A stretch of 64,000 nucleotides of DNA from positions 62,001 to 126,000 of the forward strand of contig VXBM01001341.1 in assembly GCA_013400155.1 (NCBI GenBank), read 5' to 3'. Numbering within the stretch: position 1 is the first letter of the stretch; every line of letters starts with the position of its first letter. This document shows, piece after piece, positions 28,701-43,700 of this stretch. Origin of the DNA: Helopsaltes ochotensis (lineage: Eukaryota > Chordata > Aves > Passeriformes > Locustellidae). Under the pieces are notes generated by a model. The model saw only the letters and a list, made by a program, of their open reading frames with translations. It searched no databases and had not been told where the DNA came from. A program made the position numbers and the translations under genes.

Positions 28701-31700
28701 AGTCAAGTCATGTAAGACATCTTAACAAAGAGATTCAGTACAGCTGAGGTCAATGCACTGAAGGATGCAATACTGGTACGTCTGTGAAAATAATAAAAAT
28801 TTACAAGGACAGAGCAGAAAATGAAAGGCCTGAGAGTATAAAGATATCAAGTATAGCATGTGCAGGAAGTTTATCAGGTAACTAGTAGGTGGGCATTGCT
28901 GTTAAAAAGCAAAGGGAGCCATAATAAAAGATAAGAGAATTATAAACAAGTAAAAGTTCATTAAACCGGAAATGGTATCAAAAACCTTCACTTAGTAAAG
29001 AGTGGAGTAAGTAGAGATTAGACTTATCAGCAAAACTTCTGGAGAAATTTGAGATAAAAGTGGTAGATGTATAAATAAATTTGCCCAATAAACAGAAGAC
29101 AAAGTACCTGTAGCATTGAAGCTAATGACTTATAACCCCCCCCCCCCTCACATGATTAAAAAGGGAAACACTAACAGTCATTATTGTTGAGCAATTTTCG
29201 AAACCATTGCAACGGGGAAGTTTGCTAAGGATTGTATGCTGTCCATTTTATAAGAAAAATTCACTGTTACTCTGGACTAGGTGATGCACAGACTGGGACT
29301 GACATACACTGCCCTCAGTGTCATGAGAGGACCACAGCACACACCAGAGGAAGCCAATTAAAATCAGTGATTATATGAGACTCTTAGTAAACCATGAGTG
29401 AGAAGTAATTTTCAAACAGTGACTGCTCAGCTGCTTTTTAGATGTCAGGACTTCTACTTATACAGCCTAATAGGAAACAATCTACAATCTAATCTAATCT
29501 AATCTAATCTAATCTAATCTAATCTAATCTAATCTAATCTAATCTAATCTAATCTAATCTAATCTAATCTACTTTAGTCTTTTAAAGGAGTTTGCAGTTT
29601 AAAAAACCAAACAGGGGAAAAGTAATAGAAAATACACAATTGTCTTTGTTCCAGCAGCTACACACAGTTCCTACGCCATGAATGTCACAATCTCTTGCAG
29701 GGGCTTGTATAGGCCAAATGTATTTCTTTCTTGGTATGGCAAAATGCAGCTGGTTAGTCAGCTGTGACCTGCTATGTGGCCTCAGCTAAAGTGTGGGGCT
29801 ATGGAGCAAGAGAAATCTCAAGAGATCCTTCCTTGAAAATGAATGCTCTGTATTATATTTTAGAGGATTTGGCTATGTCTTAATCTGGCAGATCAACATA
29901 ATAGCAATGGATCAGGTCTTTCCAGAGTCTTTTGAACTACATTAATGACCAGCTACAGTTGGTACAATTTAGGTCACAAACTGGTATTTGACTATAATTT
30001 GAGCTATTATACAGGCAAGATAAATCTGATTTTTTTCAGATATGCTATAGGAATGTGGTTTTTTCCTACTCTCTCTCTTTTTTTCCTCTGTGGGTGTGTG
30101 TGTGTGTGTTAAATAATAACGTATCTGCAGAAGGCACCACAGGAAAAATTGCAAAAAGGGTAGAACTAAACAGTCTTTTAACTGAATTCCTTTATAACAC
30201 TAAGGAGAACATGAACAGGTAGATAAGGTAAGATATAAAAATTTCATGCTTGCCGGTCAGTGTCCAACTACTGGAAGATGGTTAGAGGAAAGATTCCCCC
30301 TTTGGGCAGAATATTCTTCTGCGCAATTTATTATGCCTTCTCTTAAGAAGTTTCTTTGTTGTGCTGTTAAAAAAATCTGATTGTGTGCTGCCTTGGAGAT
30401 ACTGTTATTTGCATCTCTGAAAAGTAAAGAAGCACAAAGGAGCTAGCAGTGTTTTGCTCTCACTTTGGTCAACCAGCTACAGAGAATCAAATCTTGGAGC
30501 TCCACTTAGAAGCACCCATGGCTTGATGAAGTATGATAACTTCAACTTAATAAGCGGAAATAAAAAGTCAGAACTGGAAAACAGATTAAAAAGATAGTGT
30601 CAGTGCATATTTGAATCACTAGTAAAAATGCATATGGGAGACCTCACACCTGCCACTAACCCTGATAGGAGTAGCTCAGAAATGTTTGCAGATTCATATC
30701 TATGCTTTCACAGAAATTCTGGAAATGATTAAGCTGGTTATATTTTAATTTTATAAATTATTTTATGAGTCCTTGGGTTTTATCCAAAGACATGGAAAAA
30801 AAAATCAGCAGAGAATTACCATCATTATTATAGGTCAATTCTTGATTTCTCTGGATGCCATGTTGTGTACTGTGCACGTGCAGTAAATTTTGTGATTGAA
30901 CTGAAACAGTGATACTAACTGCAAAAATAATTTCACTGTTTTCAAAGACTTGATTTTACATTATCAAAGTTAATGGAAATGTAATTTATTTATTTGAAAT
31001 AGTGTTGAAATGACTGCACAAACCCTGGAATTTAGCAGTATTTAAAATAGGTAGTTTCAGTGCTGTATTTTCAAAAGGATGTAAATCTGTCTTGAATTGT
31101 TCATTTCAGCTGGAAATAATGCAAAAGATCTAGCTCTAAGATATTAAAATATTTCATTTGATAAGAAAAAATCAGTATTGATTAAAAATAGGTTTTGTTA
31201 GATATAACTAAAAAAAAGTGAAAACCCTACTTCAGAAAATATATTTTATACACATAGCAAGAAAAAAAAAATCAATTTGTGTAGGTGCAAATATGAGCTC
31301 AAACATTAATCTTAAGTTTCAATTGCATCTCAGTCCAAAGCTATTTTATTGAATTTCATCTGTTGTGGTATTTTCCTTTTACATATTTCTATGCTTATAC
31401 ACATATTTCCATTAATCATATAGCATGCTATCTGCCCAAAGAGTTAGCCAGGCAGATTTTTTTTTATCTTAAAACAAAGACAGTCTGGTTTTCAGATTTT
31501 GCTTGGGCCAAATACAAAAATGAAAAGAGGTTTCTCTAGAGCCCATTCATGCAATAACTTTCCTGTCCATGGCCTGCATCCTTAAACTAACAGAGTAGAA
31601 GAATTTATTGCTGATAGTATTAAAATCTGGTACAGATAATCAGTGGGTTGGAGTTAAAGGGGACAGACACTGATAAGACAGAGCTGATTCACTGGGAAAA

Positions 31701-34700
31701 TGCAACTTTTAGAGGCAGAGACAATGTTACAACCAAAATCAGATTGACTTCCCAGCATTCAAAACTAGTTTTGGTTGTAAAGGGGGAGAATTCTACAGAC
31801 TATGAAATTTTAGCTGGGGGTTGTTTTTTTCCCCAAATGCCTAGTTTTGAAAACCTAGTTTTCACAGGTTCATTTTAAGTTTTTAACTTTAGCTTCTAGT
31901 AGTCATGGCTTATCTGCTAACGTAAGAGTAAGAAAAACAGACTTTGGTTAGTAAGACTAGCTCAGCAACATTAATTTTCAGGGATAAGGAGATAATCTCC
32001 TCTCTGTGAGGTGATAAATTAGTTGATAATTCACCAACTGGAAATTCAAGGAATCAAGAATTACTAGTAGGGAAAACTTTTGAGGAGCTAAATGCCACAA
32101 TTTGTACACATGGAATAGTAGCTAGTTTGTTTTTCTTCATTTAATTTCCTCTCTCTTCCTCTTTTTTAATGCAAGCCCAAGAGATTTTAAAACAAAGAGA
32201 GGAAACTAACAGAAAAACTGGAGTGTTTGTTTCTGAGAAGTGTTATTCATCTCTTGATTACATGACACTGATGACATAGACAGCTGGCATGGTTTAATCA
32301 TCTTCACTGAATGCAGTGTGCTTTTATGTGTGATTGCTTTTGTATAAATCCCACTTTTTAGCTGTGTTCAAACATGTTTTCAAGTCTTTCCTGCAAACAC
32401 TCAGGAACATCTACATTTATGCTCATTATTGTCATAGGAAGGCTGTGGTCACTTTTCCTTTCATGTTTTCTATTCTGATGAGACCATGAAAGTTCTCCAG
32501 TTTAAGAAAACCACATTATTGTGGGGCTGCTGTAATGATGGATGGTGCCTGTGTAGATGCAGCCAAGGCAAAAGCCGACAGTTCAGGAGTGGGGCCCTTA
32601 AAACACTCTAAAAGGTAACTAGTAAATGTTTTACAAGGACAAATACTTGGATGGGAAGAAAAACAATGGTCTTTCAGTAAAGTAACCTGGTCTAAGATCT
32701 CTACATGGTCATAAGAAAGATTCTTCCACTATGACTTAAGAGTCTGGAACTCATAATGATGGGTTCTTGTCCAAGCTAGTTCTCAGCTAAATTGTGTTAG
32801 CATTGTAACAGCTTCAACGCAGCTGATGTTCAAACCAGGAGAAACTTGGTGGCTTTTACTAAAATTTTCTTACTGCAGTGTAACTCACATTTTCAACACA
32901 AAGCTATGTAAGTAAAGTCACATTTATTAGGTCAGTTTCATGACGTACCAGGGTTTAGGCCATCTGGGACACATCATTACTTAAGATAAACTGAAGGACA
33001 AGCTTACAGAAATCCCAAGAAAGTCAGCTAAACCACCCGTCCTTACTTACTATCAAATGCTTCTGCCTCTTCCTATGTTCCACCTTTCTTTATAGACTTG
33101 ACTTCTGTTCTTCTCTCTGCTTTTTTTATTTTCTTTTATCTGATACCTAACAAATGCATTATAAATATATGTTGCCACATGTATTTGCAGTCTTAGTTGT
33201 GTTTCTGTCATCTTGAACAGGCTGTTTTTCCTGTCTGGTCATGCCATCTCTCTGTCTCTTTAGATTTGCTCATGGCAGTCAGTAATTTTCCCTCCTTGTA
33301 ATTATTGGCTAGTTCAATAGTTTGACCACACCATACCATTACATATTTTACTGTGATAGATACCATATACCTTTATTAACAGATTTTACAGACTATTGTA
33401 ACATACAAATTTCATGACACCTTATACAAAAGAAATCAGCCTGTTGCAGAACCATTCCTACAGATACATATTTGAAGGAACCGCTAAAGCCTCCATTCCT
33501 TCAGAAAGCCTCTGAATTATGAGAAATCCTTATTAGGGATGTCTTGAAGAAAAGGTTCCAAATGGATTTCCCATGATATAAGATTCATTCTGTTCCTGCT
33601 GCAGGCTACTGACTGTCATTGCCTGACTCATGCTTCAGAACCATTTAATTGGATTAATTTCTTTTTTTACCTGTAGAAATTATGCCTGATAATTTTGGGT
33701 CTCTGCATTAAGTTTTAATGAATGAATTCTCAACCTGTTCCTTCTTTGCTATTCCTCATATAATTTTTGGTACTATCACTTCTTAATGAACCTTGCTTCC
33801 TCCACCATCCATTATCAGAAAACTCTTTATAAATTTAAAAACTTGTCTTGAAACTAGTTCTCCTTTCAGCATCCTTATCACATCTTCCAATAAGCCTGTT
33901 AATAAACTGTTTATTTTTAAAGACAATCATTAGGAGGCTGGATGTGTATTTTTAGGTACAGAAATAAGCCATGATGTCATACATTTCCAGGACTTGCCCA
34001 TTGTTTTTCAGCCTTGCACTTACTACTTTGCACAGAACACCATCTTTCCCTAAACAGATCTTCTTAAGAGAAGATAATCCAATGAAGGATATAAATGTCA
34101 TGGAATATTGGCTTCATATAAGTTAAAATATGCTGGATAATATCTGAACATTGACTATTTTTTTTATTTTATAAATGTCTGAATGCCTGTATCCTAAGCA
34201 TTCCATGTACACTTTTGAGTCTAACCAGAATGAAAGCAAAAAGTATGTGTGGAGTCAAAATTGCCAGCTAACAACAGTTGTTGCTCAAATTGTTTCTCCA
34301 TTTCATTTCTGACTCACTGTTTTTGTGTTTCCTTGCAGTTTTCCACTTGTCCCACAAAGTCACTCGGGTGGTTCCAGAAAGTGCTCTGCTGATTGTCCTT
34401 GGTCTTTTCCTTGGTGGCATTGTATGGGCAGCAGATCACCTTCCCTCCTTCTCCCTGACACCAACTGTATTTTTCTTCTATTTGCTGCCCCCCATTGTTT
34501 TGGATGCTGGATATTTTATGCCAAATAGATTGTTCTTTGGAAATCTTGGCTCCATCCTTTTGTACGCTGTCATTGGGACAATCTGGAATGCTGCCACAAC
34601 TGGTTTATCTCTCTATGGTGTCTATCTGACAGGAATAATGGGTAAGTTTGATCTGTGAAGGCACAGTTATGAATGCCACTGTATAAACTGTTAGATGGGT

Positions 34701-37700
34701 GATAAATTACAATGTAACAACTCTTTCCAGCAGAAAAATTAATTTTAATGGGAGCAGTTTGTAATATCTTTATCAAGTTTAAGAATGACCTGAAAAATCT
34801 TCCCTAAGGAAAGTATAAAAGCTATTTGAATCCATGTCTCTTATATTGTCCTACTCTAAATGTGTGTGTACACTTTCAGGATAAAGCTCAGGATTCTTTC
34901 TGCTAATGGACACCTTGAGAAAAATAACACTAAATGGCTTGTTTCTTTCTGCTGTGATAGAAACCTTAACAGTACTCTGAAATGGAAGTGTTTTCCTGAA
35001 GTCAGCTTTAGTATTATGTGTTATATTTAGTTTTATTTAATAGTAAATGTAATTACAATATTTAATGTTATTAATGCAATTAAATGTTATTTATAATAAG
35101 TGTTACCCAATATTAAGTGGCTACTGAGTGGGTATATATGCATGAATGATCTACACATCTCTTTTGCATTTTCTGAGTCTGGAAATTGTAACTGAAGATC
35201 TAGAAGTTTTACAGAATGAAATAGCAGATGTCTTACTAAAAAAAAAAAAAAGAAAAAAAAAGGAAGCCATTTTAATCAGAGCAGTCCACAGGGGCTTGAA
35301 AGGGTGGATGATGCACAATTCCGAGACCACAAATCCAAAAAGTGAGGGTTTCCCACTGCTTGTGCTTTTCCCAGAGAAACTGTGGGTGGCCCATCCCTGG
35401 TAGTGTTCAAGGCCAGGTTGGATGGGGCTCTGAGCAACCTGGTCTAGCGGAAGGTGTCCCAGTGGAACTGGAGGGTGTAAGAAGTCCCTTCTAGCACAAA
35501 CTATTCTATGATTCTAAGACACACTTTGTATTCATTACACTGAGATATAAGGGCACAGGGCAGCTAGAACAGGCACAGAACAACAGTAGTTAATCCCTAC
35601 AGTGAGAGATTAACCCCTCTCTGTGCTTTAAGCAATATATTTCATCCTCAATATCACATTTATAATTAAAATCAGGTTTTCAGGAAGAAAACATATGACA
35701 GGGATATTGCTACTGCAGATTGGAAAAGGATTTCTTTATTTAAATATCCAAGATGCTTGGAACAACTTAAAAAATATGACTAAAAATATTTTCTTAAAAT
35801 CTTATTCTGGGAAATATATGATATTACTTTAAAAAATATGTTGCTCTAAGTCATTAGAGGGAAAGGATTGATTTTCTTACAACATGTGAAATGGAAAAGT
35901 TGACTGTTTTCCAAAAAAATTTTATTTTAGGTGAAAAATTCACCTAAATGATTTATCTCCTCCCAATCTGTAAACAACTCTGGACTAACTGCAAAAGCTG
36001 GATTTGATGGTTACATGTTCTGCTTAATCAGTATGTAAATCTTTTAGTGACAGTGTATACTAGAACTCTGAGCTTACAGCTACACAGAATCAGCCCCTAC
36101 CACAGGTCACAGCTAAAGCTCTACAAGAGAAATATGGGGATGTTAATAAAGGCGAACAATAAACTGATATGTCTGGTGAACGTTAATGTTTAGAAAGAGC
36201 ATTATTGGTATACTGTGGGGACCTACCTTTGCCATGAAGGCCTACTAGAGTTCTAATTTCAGATATGAAAAAGGCCAGACAAGGCTGTCCCTGATTCAAA
36301 CTGTCATTGTCCAGCAAAGCTGAGTAGGAGACTAAAATATCTACATGACACAGTAATTACTAATCTACTAAATCTATTGTGTTGCCCTCCAAGAGACCAA
36401 CAAGATCTAACCACCACACTTTGTGAAAAACCCTGCTGTTGTTACTTGCTGAAGACAGGAGAATGCTGAGTTACTCAATTTATAGAAGAGTTCATAGTAC
36501 TTTCTGGTTGAAGTTCTATAGCATATTTTTGTTTCTATCCCACTTGTTCTACAATTGAAGTGAATAATGCTAAAAGCAGTATCATTAAAATGTAGAAATG
36601 TAAATCCACTATAGACTAAGATGAACTAAAACCTAATGACTTCTAGCTTTGCCATTCAATGGGCCTGTAGTACTGTCCATCAATATAGGAATGCATAATC
36701 CAGACTGGATTGCATAGATTTCCTACAAAAATAAGCATAAAAGCATCTCTCTGTTGGCATTCAATACCCCTGCAGATATTATAATTTGCAGAAGGAAATT
36801 GGAGAAGATGATAATGATGAAGAAATCCTTCTTTAGAATTGAAATAAAAAGATTTGCACATTAACTGTGAACTATCAGAACCATCAGTAATATCAGTCTG
36901 CTTCCACAGAATAGGAAGAATGATGTAATAGTGTGTCTTTCAGGCTGATTGCAGTGAACTGTTCACCATCCACTGAAGAACTAACATTTGCAGTATCGTG
37001 GTTGTGACTAGTGCTTAGAATAGTTTTTCCTGTACAATCTAGGTCATAGCTGCAACATGCTGAGTGTGTCTAAAGATCTTACACTGGGCCCAGTGAACTC
37101 ACCTTAGTCAGGTGTCACTGATGTGTTGGAGAAGGCCATGGTCATGTATCAATTGAAAATAACTGCTGTTATTACTCTAAATGAAAGTCTGATTTAGAAA
37201 CTCCAGGCCTTTTGACAGTGCTTTGTAGGAATTATAGATATGTCCTAATCTCCCCATAAACATTTCCTTACTAGCTTTGCAAATCTTCAAAGAATGCACC
37301 AATGATTATAATTGGTAACACATAAAAAAGATAAGCAATCTCAGTAAGCCAATTTATTTTCAAATCTTATATCCTATTATACCCTGATATCTGATAGTTA
37401 ATGTCATTGGCCTTGTTTCTTTCTTAGGCCTGCCAGAGAAGAACATTATTTGGTGGAACAATTGCTTAGATTTAGGTTCAAGGCTGTTCTCAGAATTTTT
37501 GGCACAGGCTTAAGGTCACTGCCTCAACCCCACTTGCACACTAAAACTGATAGGCTCAGTCCTTGTTCACAGCCGGATATGTCCAAGTGTGAACAAGATT
37601 ATTTTTCTTCTTGAAAAAATAAGGTGGTTATGCATCTGTGCAAGCTATGAATTTCTGTTTTCAGGGCCATACCAAGATGCCTACAAACTGTATGAAAACC

Positions 37701-40700
37701 TTGTAGATATTCTGATTGGCAGATGGCAGCTAAGAGAATATTTGCATCTTCAGCTCCACCAGAGTATTGGGCATTGTCACATATAACAGGATGTTGTCTA
37801 CTCATCTCTCTGACTACCCATATAAGTATCCTTTTCTTGAGTAAATAAGCCTATGCCATTTTGTATCAAAAATATTTGGAATCTGGTTTCAGTTTCAATT
37901 ACATTCTAAACACAAACCATTTTGAATTTGAAAAATTACCTTTCAGAGTTCTTTCTAGAGCAGGGGCCGTGTTGTTCTTTAGGTACCTTACAGGCACTAC
38001 TGATCCTGTGGTTATGACTACAGATATCGTTGTCTGACTCATGCTTCAAAACCATTTAATTAGATGAATTTCTTCTTTACCTGTAGAAATTATGCTGGAT
38101 AGTTTTGGGCCTCTGCATTGAGTTTTAATGAAGGAATTCTCAACCTGTTCCTTCTTTGCTATTCCTATAATTTTTGGCACCATCACTTCTTAATGAACCT
38201 TGCTTCCTCCTCCATCCATTAATAAACACAAAGGGATTTTTACTGTTCAGAAATCTTATCCCTAGAAAAAAATGACTGAGTTATTACTCTTGATTTCATA
38301 AAGAGGGTAGATTTTGCAAGGTATTTAGGAAGCTGAGCAAAGCGATTTTTGTGACTCTGCCTTTTCTGCTACTTTTGCAATGACAGTGAATGCTTGTCTT
38401 GGTCTGTTTGCATAACTGAACAAAATAACCTTAATAATTAAAAGAAAGTTAAAAAAAATGGGTTACACTGTCAATAGCATTTTGTAGTTTCACAACTTTT
38501 GAAATCATTGCTAAAATTCCTAAGGGGCTGCAACACAAAGATGTTGAGGTACATTTTGGTCCTTCATCTATTTTTTGGTCCATTTGCAGACAATTTAACA
38601 GCCTCATGAATTCTAATTTGGGAACAAGGGGCTTAACCACACCTATCAGTGAGTAAGGAGGCCACTATTGGTTTTCAGTTGTACAGAATGCAGTTAAACA
38701 ACACTGTAGCAGTTCTTAGTGACCTGACATAAAATATTTTGCAACATTTACTTCAGAAGTGCTGGTATGGCCCTCTTAACATCTTGTGAGTTCTCAGTTA
38801 TCCTGGGATAATTTAGTAAAGTTAGACAAACCATGCCACACACAAATAGAAAGCCAGTTTAGATCTGGAACTGTCTTGCTGCAAGAACAGTCCAGTACTG
38901 GTCCTGCTCCCAGAAACAACTTCGAATCCACATGGGCCCATGCTGAATTCAACAAAACTTGTAGGATACAACATGACTCAGGGCAGAACTTTTTAAGTAG
39001 TCACTGTAACACGGTTTCCAGTTGATACCTTGGCATCTCTGTTTTCCAGTATTTGGCATTATCTGTAATATCCCAGTCTGTCACAACTACTGATTATGTA
39101 GAGATGATTCTGCTTATAATTTGTTTGCTTTGTTTTTGAAGGTGAAATGAAATCTGGGCTACTGGACTTCCTCCTCTTTGGCAGCTTAATTGCTGCTGTG
39201 GATCCTGTAGCTGTTCTGGCAGTGTTTGAAGAAGTCCACGTCAATGAAGTTCTATTCATCATTGTTTTTGGAGAATCACTTCTGAATGATGCTGTAACTG
39301 TGGTAAGTAAATTAGATAACCCAAACTCAACTCAAGGGGATTTCTTCTGAAGTGTGTTTTTCCCTTTTAAGAAACACTATACTCTGTGTGTATCTAACAT
39401 GGGCTATTGTAGTGCAGCTCATGGTGTTTTCTGTCTTGCTTACAAACATTAGATGTTTGAACACGAAAGCTATTTGGAGCTCTAAGTGATAAAACACACA
39501 GTCCTGGGTTGGACACTTCAAATGAAGTTTCAGGGGTGCATGTTTTATTTGACTTTGCTGCTTAAGTAGGGCTTTCATGACTTAATGAAATTAGTTTCAA
39601 GGATTTTAAGCCTTCCTTTCCTGTTGTTTTCTAGTGCACATAAATTTTTCTCCATATTTGTGTTATGCCCATAATTTATATGCATAACTCAGCCAATGAG
39701 AGAGAGAATGCTCTTCAAAGTATTTATGTCTGCTCCCTCAGTTTTATTTTGATCAGATATTTATCAAGCAGATATACAACAAAGAGCCAATTGGGAAAAA
39801 AAAAGTGTGACATTTTAGAAAATTTGTGCTTGGGTTGTTGTTGTTTTTTGGTTTTGCTTTGTTTTGTTTGTTTGTTTGGGTTTTTTTTGATTTGGTTTGT
39901 TTTTTTTTTTCCCAAACATTTTTTTAATTTAAAATGTCTTTAATAGACTTAAAAATATCAGTAGAAATCTGGGATTGTTTTATTTTAATTGAAACACCTT
40001 TTCTTCTCACACAATTCTTTTTCCCAGAATTACATTGTCAATAGTTTTGTAGTGCAGTGTTAGTGGTCAGGGACTAGGAAGTCCTAAGGCAGAAAGACGC
40101 TATGCAACCAATTTGCTGTGCAGATTCAGTCCACTTTTGGATTATTTCCTATTCCTGCACCTGCCTATCTGCAAGGAAGGGTAAGACATGTTCACACGGC
40201 TCAGTGACTTAACTTTTTGCAGCCAAGGAAGCAAAGCACTCCAAGGTCATTGGCAGCAGCCTAACTGTTCACATGAGTTTGAAAATGACAGTATGGCTTC
40301 CAGAGAAACTTAAATGCCCTTGGCTATCAGTATCATTAGTACTTCTGGGGTATTGCCAGAAACAAATATTGAAATGAACCTCCAATGAACTCAAGTATCA
40401 ACATCACTGGCTTTCAGAAGGAAAGGAGTTTTTGTTAGTGTGAAATGAACACAACAGTCTACAAATAAAAGAAAGTTTGATTGTTCACTGACAAAAAACC
40501 AGAAGAGCAAGTATGATCCAGAGCTAGAAAGCACAGTCAATGAGGAAATTTGAAACATTGGAGTTACTACCTTGAAAAAGGAAAGACTGGTAGACAGAAG
40601 AAAGTGTATAGCAGTATGGCATTCTTCAAGCATAAATATGTAAAAGACTACTGCTACAGAAAAAAAGTAACCTGTATACTGTGACTGGGTGAAAACGATA

Positions 40701-43700
40701 AGAATGATCAAGTTCAGATGCAAAAGGAAAGCTGAGAAACCCATAGTGAAGTCCTTCAGCACTGGAGTAACTAAGAACAGATTAAGTTGGCATGTCTCAA
40801 AAATTATGCTCATATAAGCCTCCTTAGGCACAGGTATGGATAAGGTGAATTCTTTACTTTCAGCTAAATCACTGTTAGTCAATTATTTAAGAAGTTTTAG
40901 CACAATTATTATATTCTCTTTTATGTTCAACTTATATATGATCAACATATTTCAGTTCTTATTATTAGCATCTTATTATTGTCTTATTAAGTATCTTATT
41001 TATCTTATATATGTGAGTAAATGAATCTTTCAAATAGCTGGATTTTACAGTGATAATTATTTTAGAAAACATCTATATGTAACAATGCTTCTTATACATA
41101 GGGGACATATGGAAGTGAGAAATGTAATGTTGTGAGGTTTGTTTTTGTTTTGTTTTGTTTCTGGGTCCACTGCATTTCTTTTATTTTGAGAAAATATAAA
41201 ATTCTCCCTTCAGACAGAATTTCCCTCAGTCAAACACAATTTTGGACTTCATAATGTTGAGGCCCCTAAGGAGATTATTTTAATAGGCTTAATTCAGGAG
41301 CAATTATTAAATTAGTCTACTTTTCTTTCCAGGTGCTGTACAATGTGTTTGACTCTTTTGTTGCGATCGGTGCAATGAATGTGACAGGGATTGACTGTCT
41401 CAAAGGCATAGGTGCGTAGAAGTGAATTTTGTATCACACAACTGGTGTATATATGCACTACTTTAAACAAAATTTTATTATGCTATTGGCAACTGTTATT
41501 TTTCAGTGTTTTCTATTATTACTCATATTCATACACTCACATGGCATAGGCAAGTGTCTTAAGAAAATAAATAAATAAATATTCCTGAATATTTGGGAAA
41601 CTTAACCAGATCTGTTTTCTTTTGAGGAGACTCAACAGATGTGGAATTCATTTGTTGAGACCACCAAACCCATAGCTATCAGCTATATATCTTTCCTTTG
41701 TATTAAATAGCATTTCCCTAATTTCAGCCTATGCTCTCCCTGCATTCCAGGAAAGCCAAGACTGCATACAGGCATTGCCATTCCTTATCACTGATCACCA
41801 TCAAGTAATGTTTGCCAGTAACTATCAAAAAATTTTGCCTGAAAATTTAGTTACTACTTCCCATTCCAAACATTGCATGAAACTAAATTATCTTAATAAT
41901 AAATGTTTTAATAGTGACTTTGTCATATTCTATAATATGCTTTTGTAAAAACATTTGTTTACAGAGCATGGAAAAAAATAGTACAAAGAAATTTAGGAAG
42001 TTTGAATAAAAGTAAAATTGTGAGGCTTAACTGAAGTGCCCTTGTTTTTCTACAGCATGCTTGCTACATTCATGTACTAAGTGCTCAAAAGCCTTGAGCC
42101 TGGAAATGAATTTGACATGTCCTCCAAATTTTTCTGGCCTGTGATTTACTGGCCATTTGCTGTCCTCTCTCTGGAAGAGAACTAGTTTAAATCACTATAT
42201 TTCTACAGTTTAAACTGTGTTAGGTGTTTTGTTTTTCAGTGTCATTCTTTGTGGTGAGCCTCGGTGGGACACTGGTTGGCATTTTATTTGCATTCCTGCT
42301 CTCATTGGTCAGTCGTTTCACCAAGCACGTGAGGATCATTGAACCTGGATTTGTGTTTATAATTTCCTACCTGTCCTACCTCACAGCAGAAATGCTTTCT
42401 CTTTCTGCAATCTTAGCGTAAGTCTCTTTTTATGACTGACTATGAAGGGGATGAGAACGGAATATGGTTTTTAAAAACATTGAAAGAAAAACCTAAATTA
42501 TATGGGACAACTATTAAATACAACGCTCATTAAGTTTATGCTAGATAATACTATGTTCACACTGCATTAGATTATAGTTTGCAAATACTGTCATTCAGCA
42601 TTGAAAAGGAATGCAAGTTTCCCAGTATCTGCTGAGTAATGGGAGAATTCCTTTGCAAAATACAGACATGACTCCTTCCTCTCTATTAATAATACTTCAA
42701 ACTTAACATTTGTCCATTTATGCTGGTTGACATCTTTCCCTATAATTTGAAACTAAGGCAATATTTTTCTAAGGCACTGTGTGAATGTCACTATTCTCTG
42801 TTCTCTCTTTGTCTTGGCTGGCCATTAAGGCCTGTTTTGGCTTGAGTACCTCTGTGATCTTTCTTCTCTTAGTATCCATTGATTCCTAGCATACTTTTCT
42901 TCTCAGTTTTGCTTGTCATGTTTGTAGATGATACAGTAAGTATATTCAAGGTCTGAAAACCTTTCTGCAAACAGAGCATTAGTTTAAGATTATGTCTCAT
43001 GTAAATAAGGTTTAAAACAAGGTTTGCATTGAAAGCAGTATGGTAACCTGAAGAGAATGACAGTCTGTTATGTTCTAATGAAATACTGTCTTCAGGCCAC
43101 TTGAGGTCATATCAGCATGTATGATTCAGATATGCTTTTTACCTAGGCATAGACTCCACAAGTGTAAATGATCTTTTCTTAGGAATTAATAGCGGGTTTT
43201 TATCACTATGTGACAGACAGATGGAAATAATATTAAATGTTGTAACAGATATTTTCTTAAAAATTGCTTCTTTTTCTAGGATAACCTTCTGTGGCATTTG
43301 CTGTCAGAAATATGTCAAGGCTAACATATCTGAACAGTCTTCTACAACTGTAAGATATACTATGAAAATGATGGCCAGTGGAGCAGAAACTATTATTTTC
43401 ATGTTCCTGGGTATTTCAGCTGTGAATCCAGACATATGGACTTGGAATACAGCTTTTATTCTGTTGACTCTAGTCTTCATCTCAGTATATAGAGTTATTG
43501 GTAAGGATCCTGTTCTTGCATTGTACTGCTGATACAATCACATAATCTTTAGCCCTCTCCCCAGAAAATATTTGGAGTTCTAGGTTTGTTCCTTTTAAAA
43601 CATTCCATTTATTTTAGTTGAATTTATTGCTGGGTTTGGGATAGAGGAGTAGAGTAAGCTCAACAGTAAGTTCCATCATATGCTGAAATATAGGATGATT

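Larger units (their letters stand above)
34642..39141 (+). other. SLC9A3: SLC9A3 intron 2
   Basis: 4.5 kb, phase 1. Contains a CR1 3' end at 35385-35520 and copy B of the ~190-bp repeat at 38034-38221. An A-rich tract lies at 35239-35264. Otherwise nothing recognised. Confidence 0.85.

Noticed and set aside
40391..40882. 163-codon minus-strand open frame in intron 3
   Set aside because: Hydrophobic but unlike any family I know. It lies in AT-rich intron, whose reverse strand favours Leu/Phe/Ser codons. No supporting signals.
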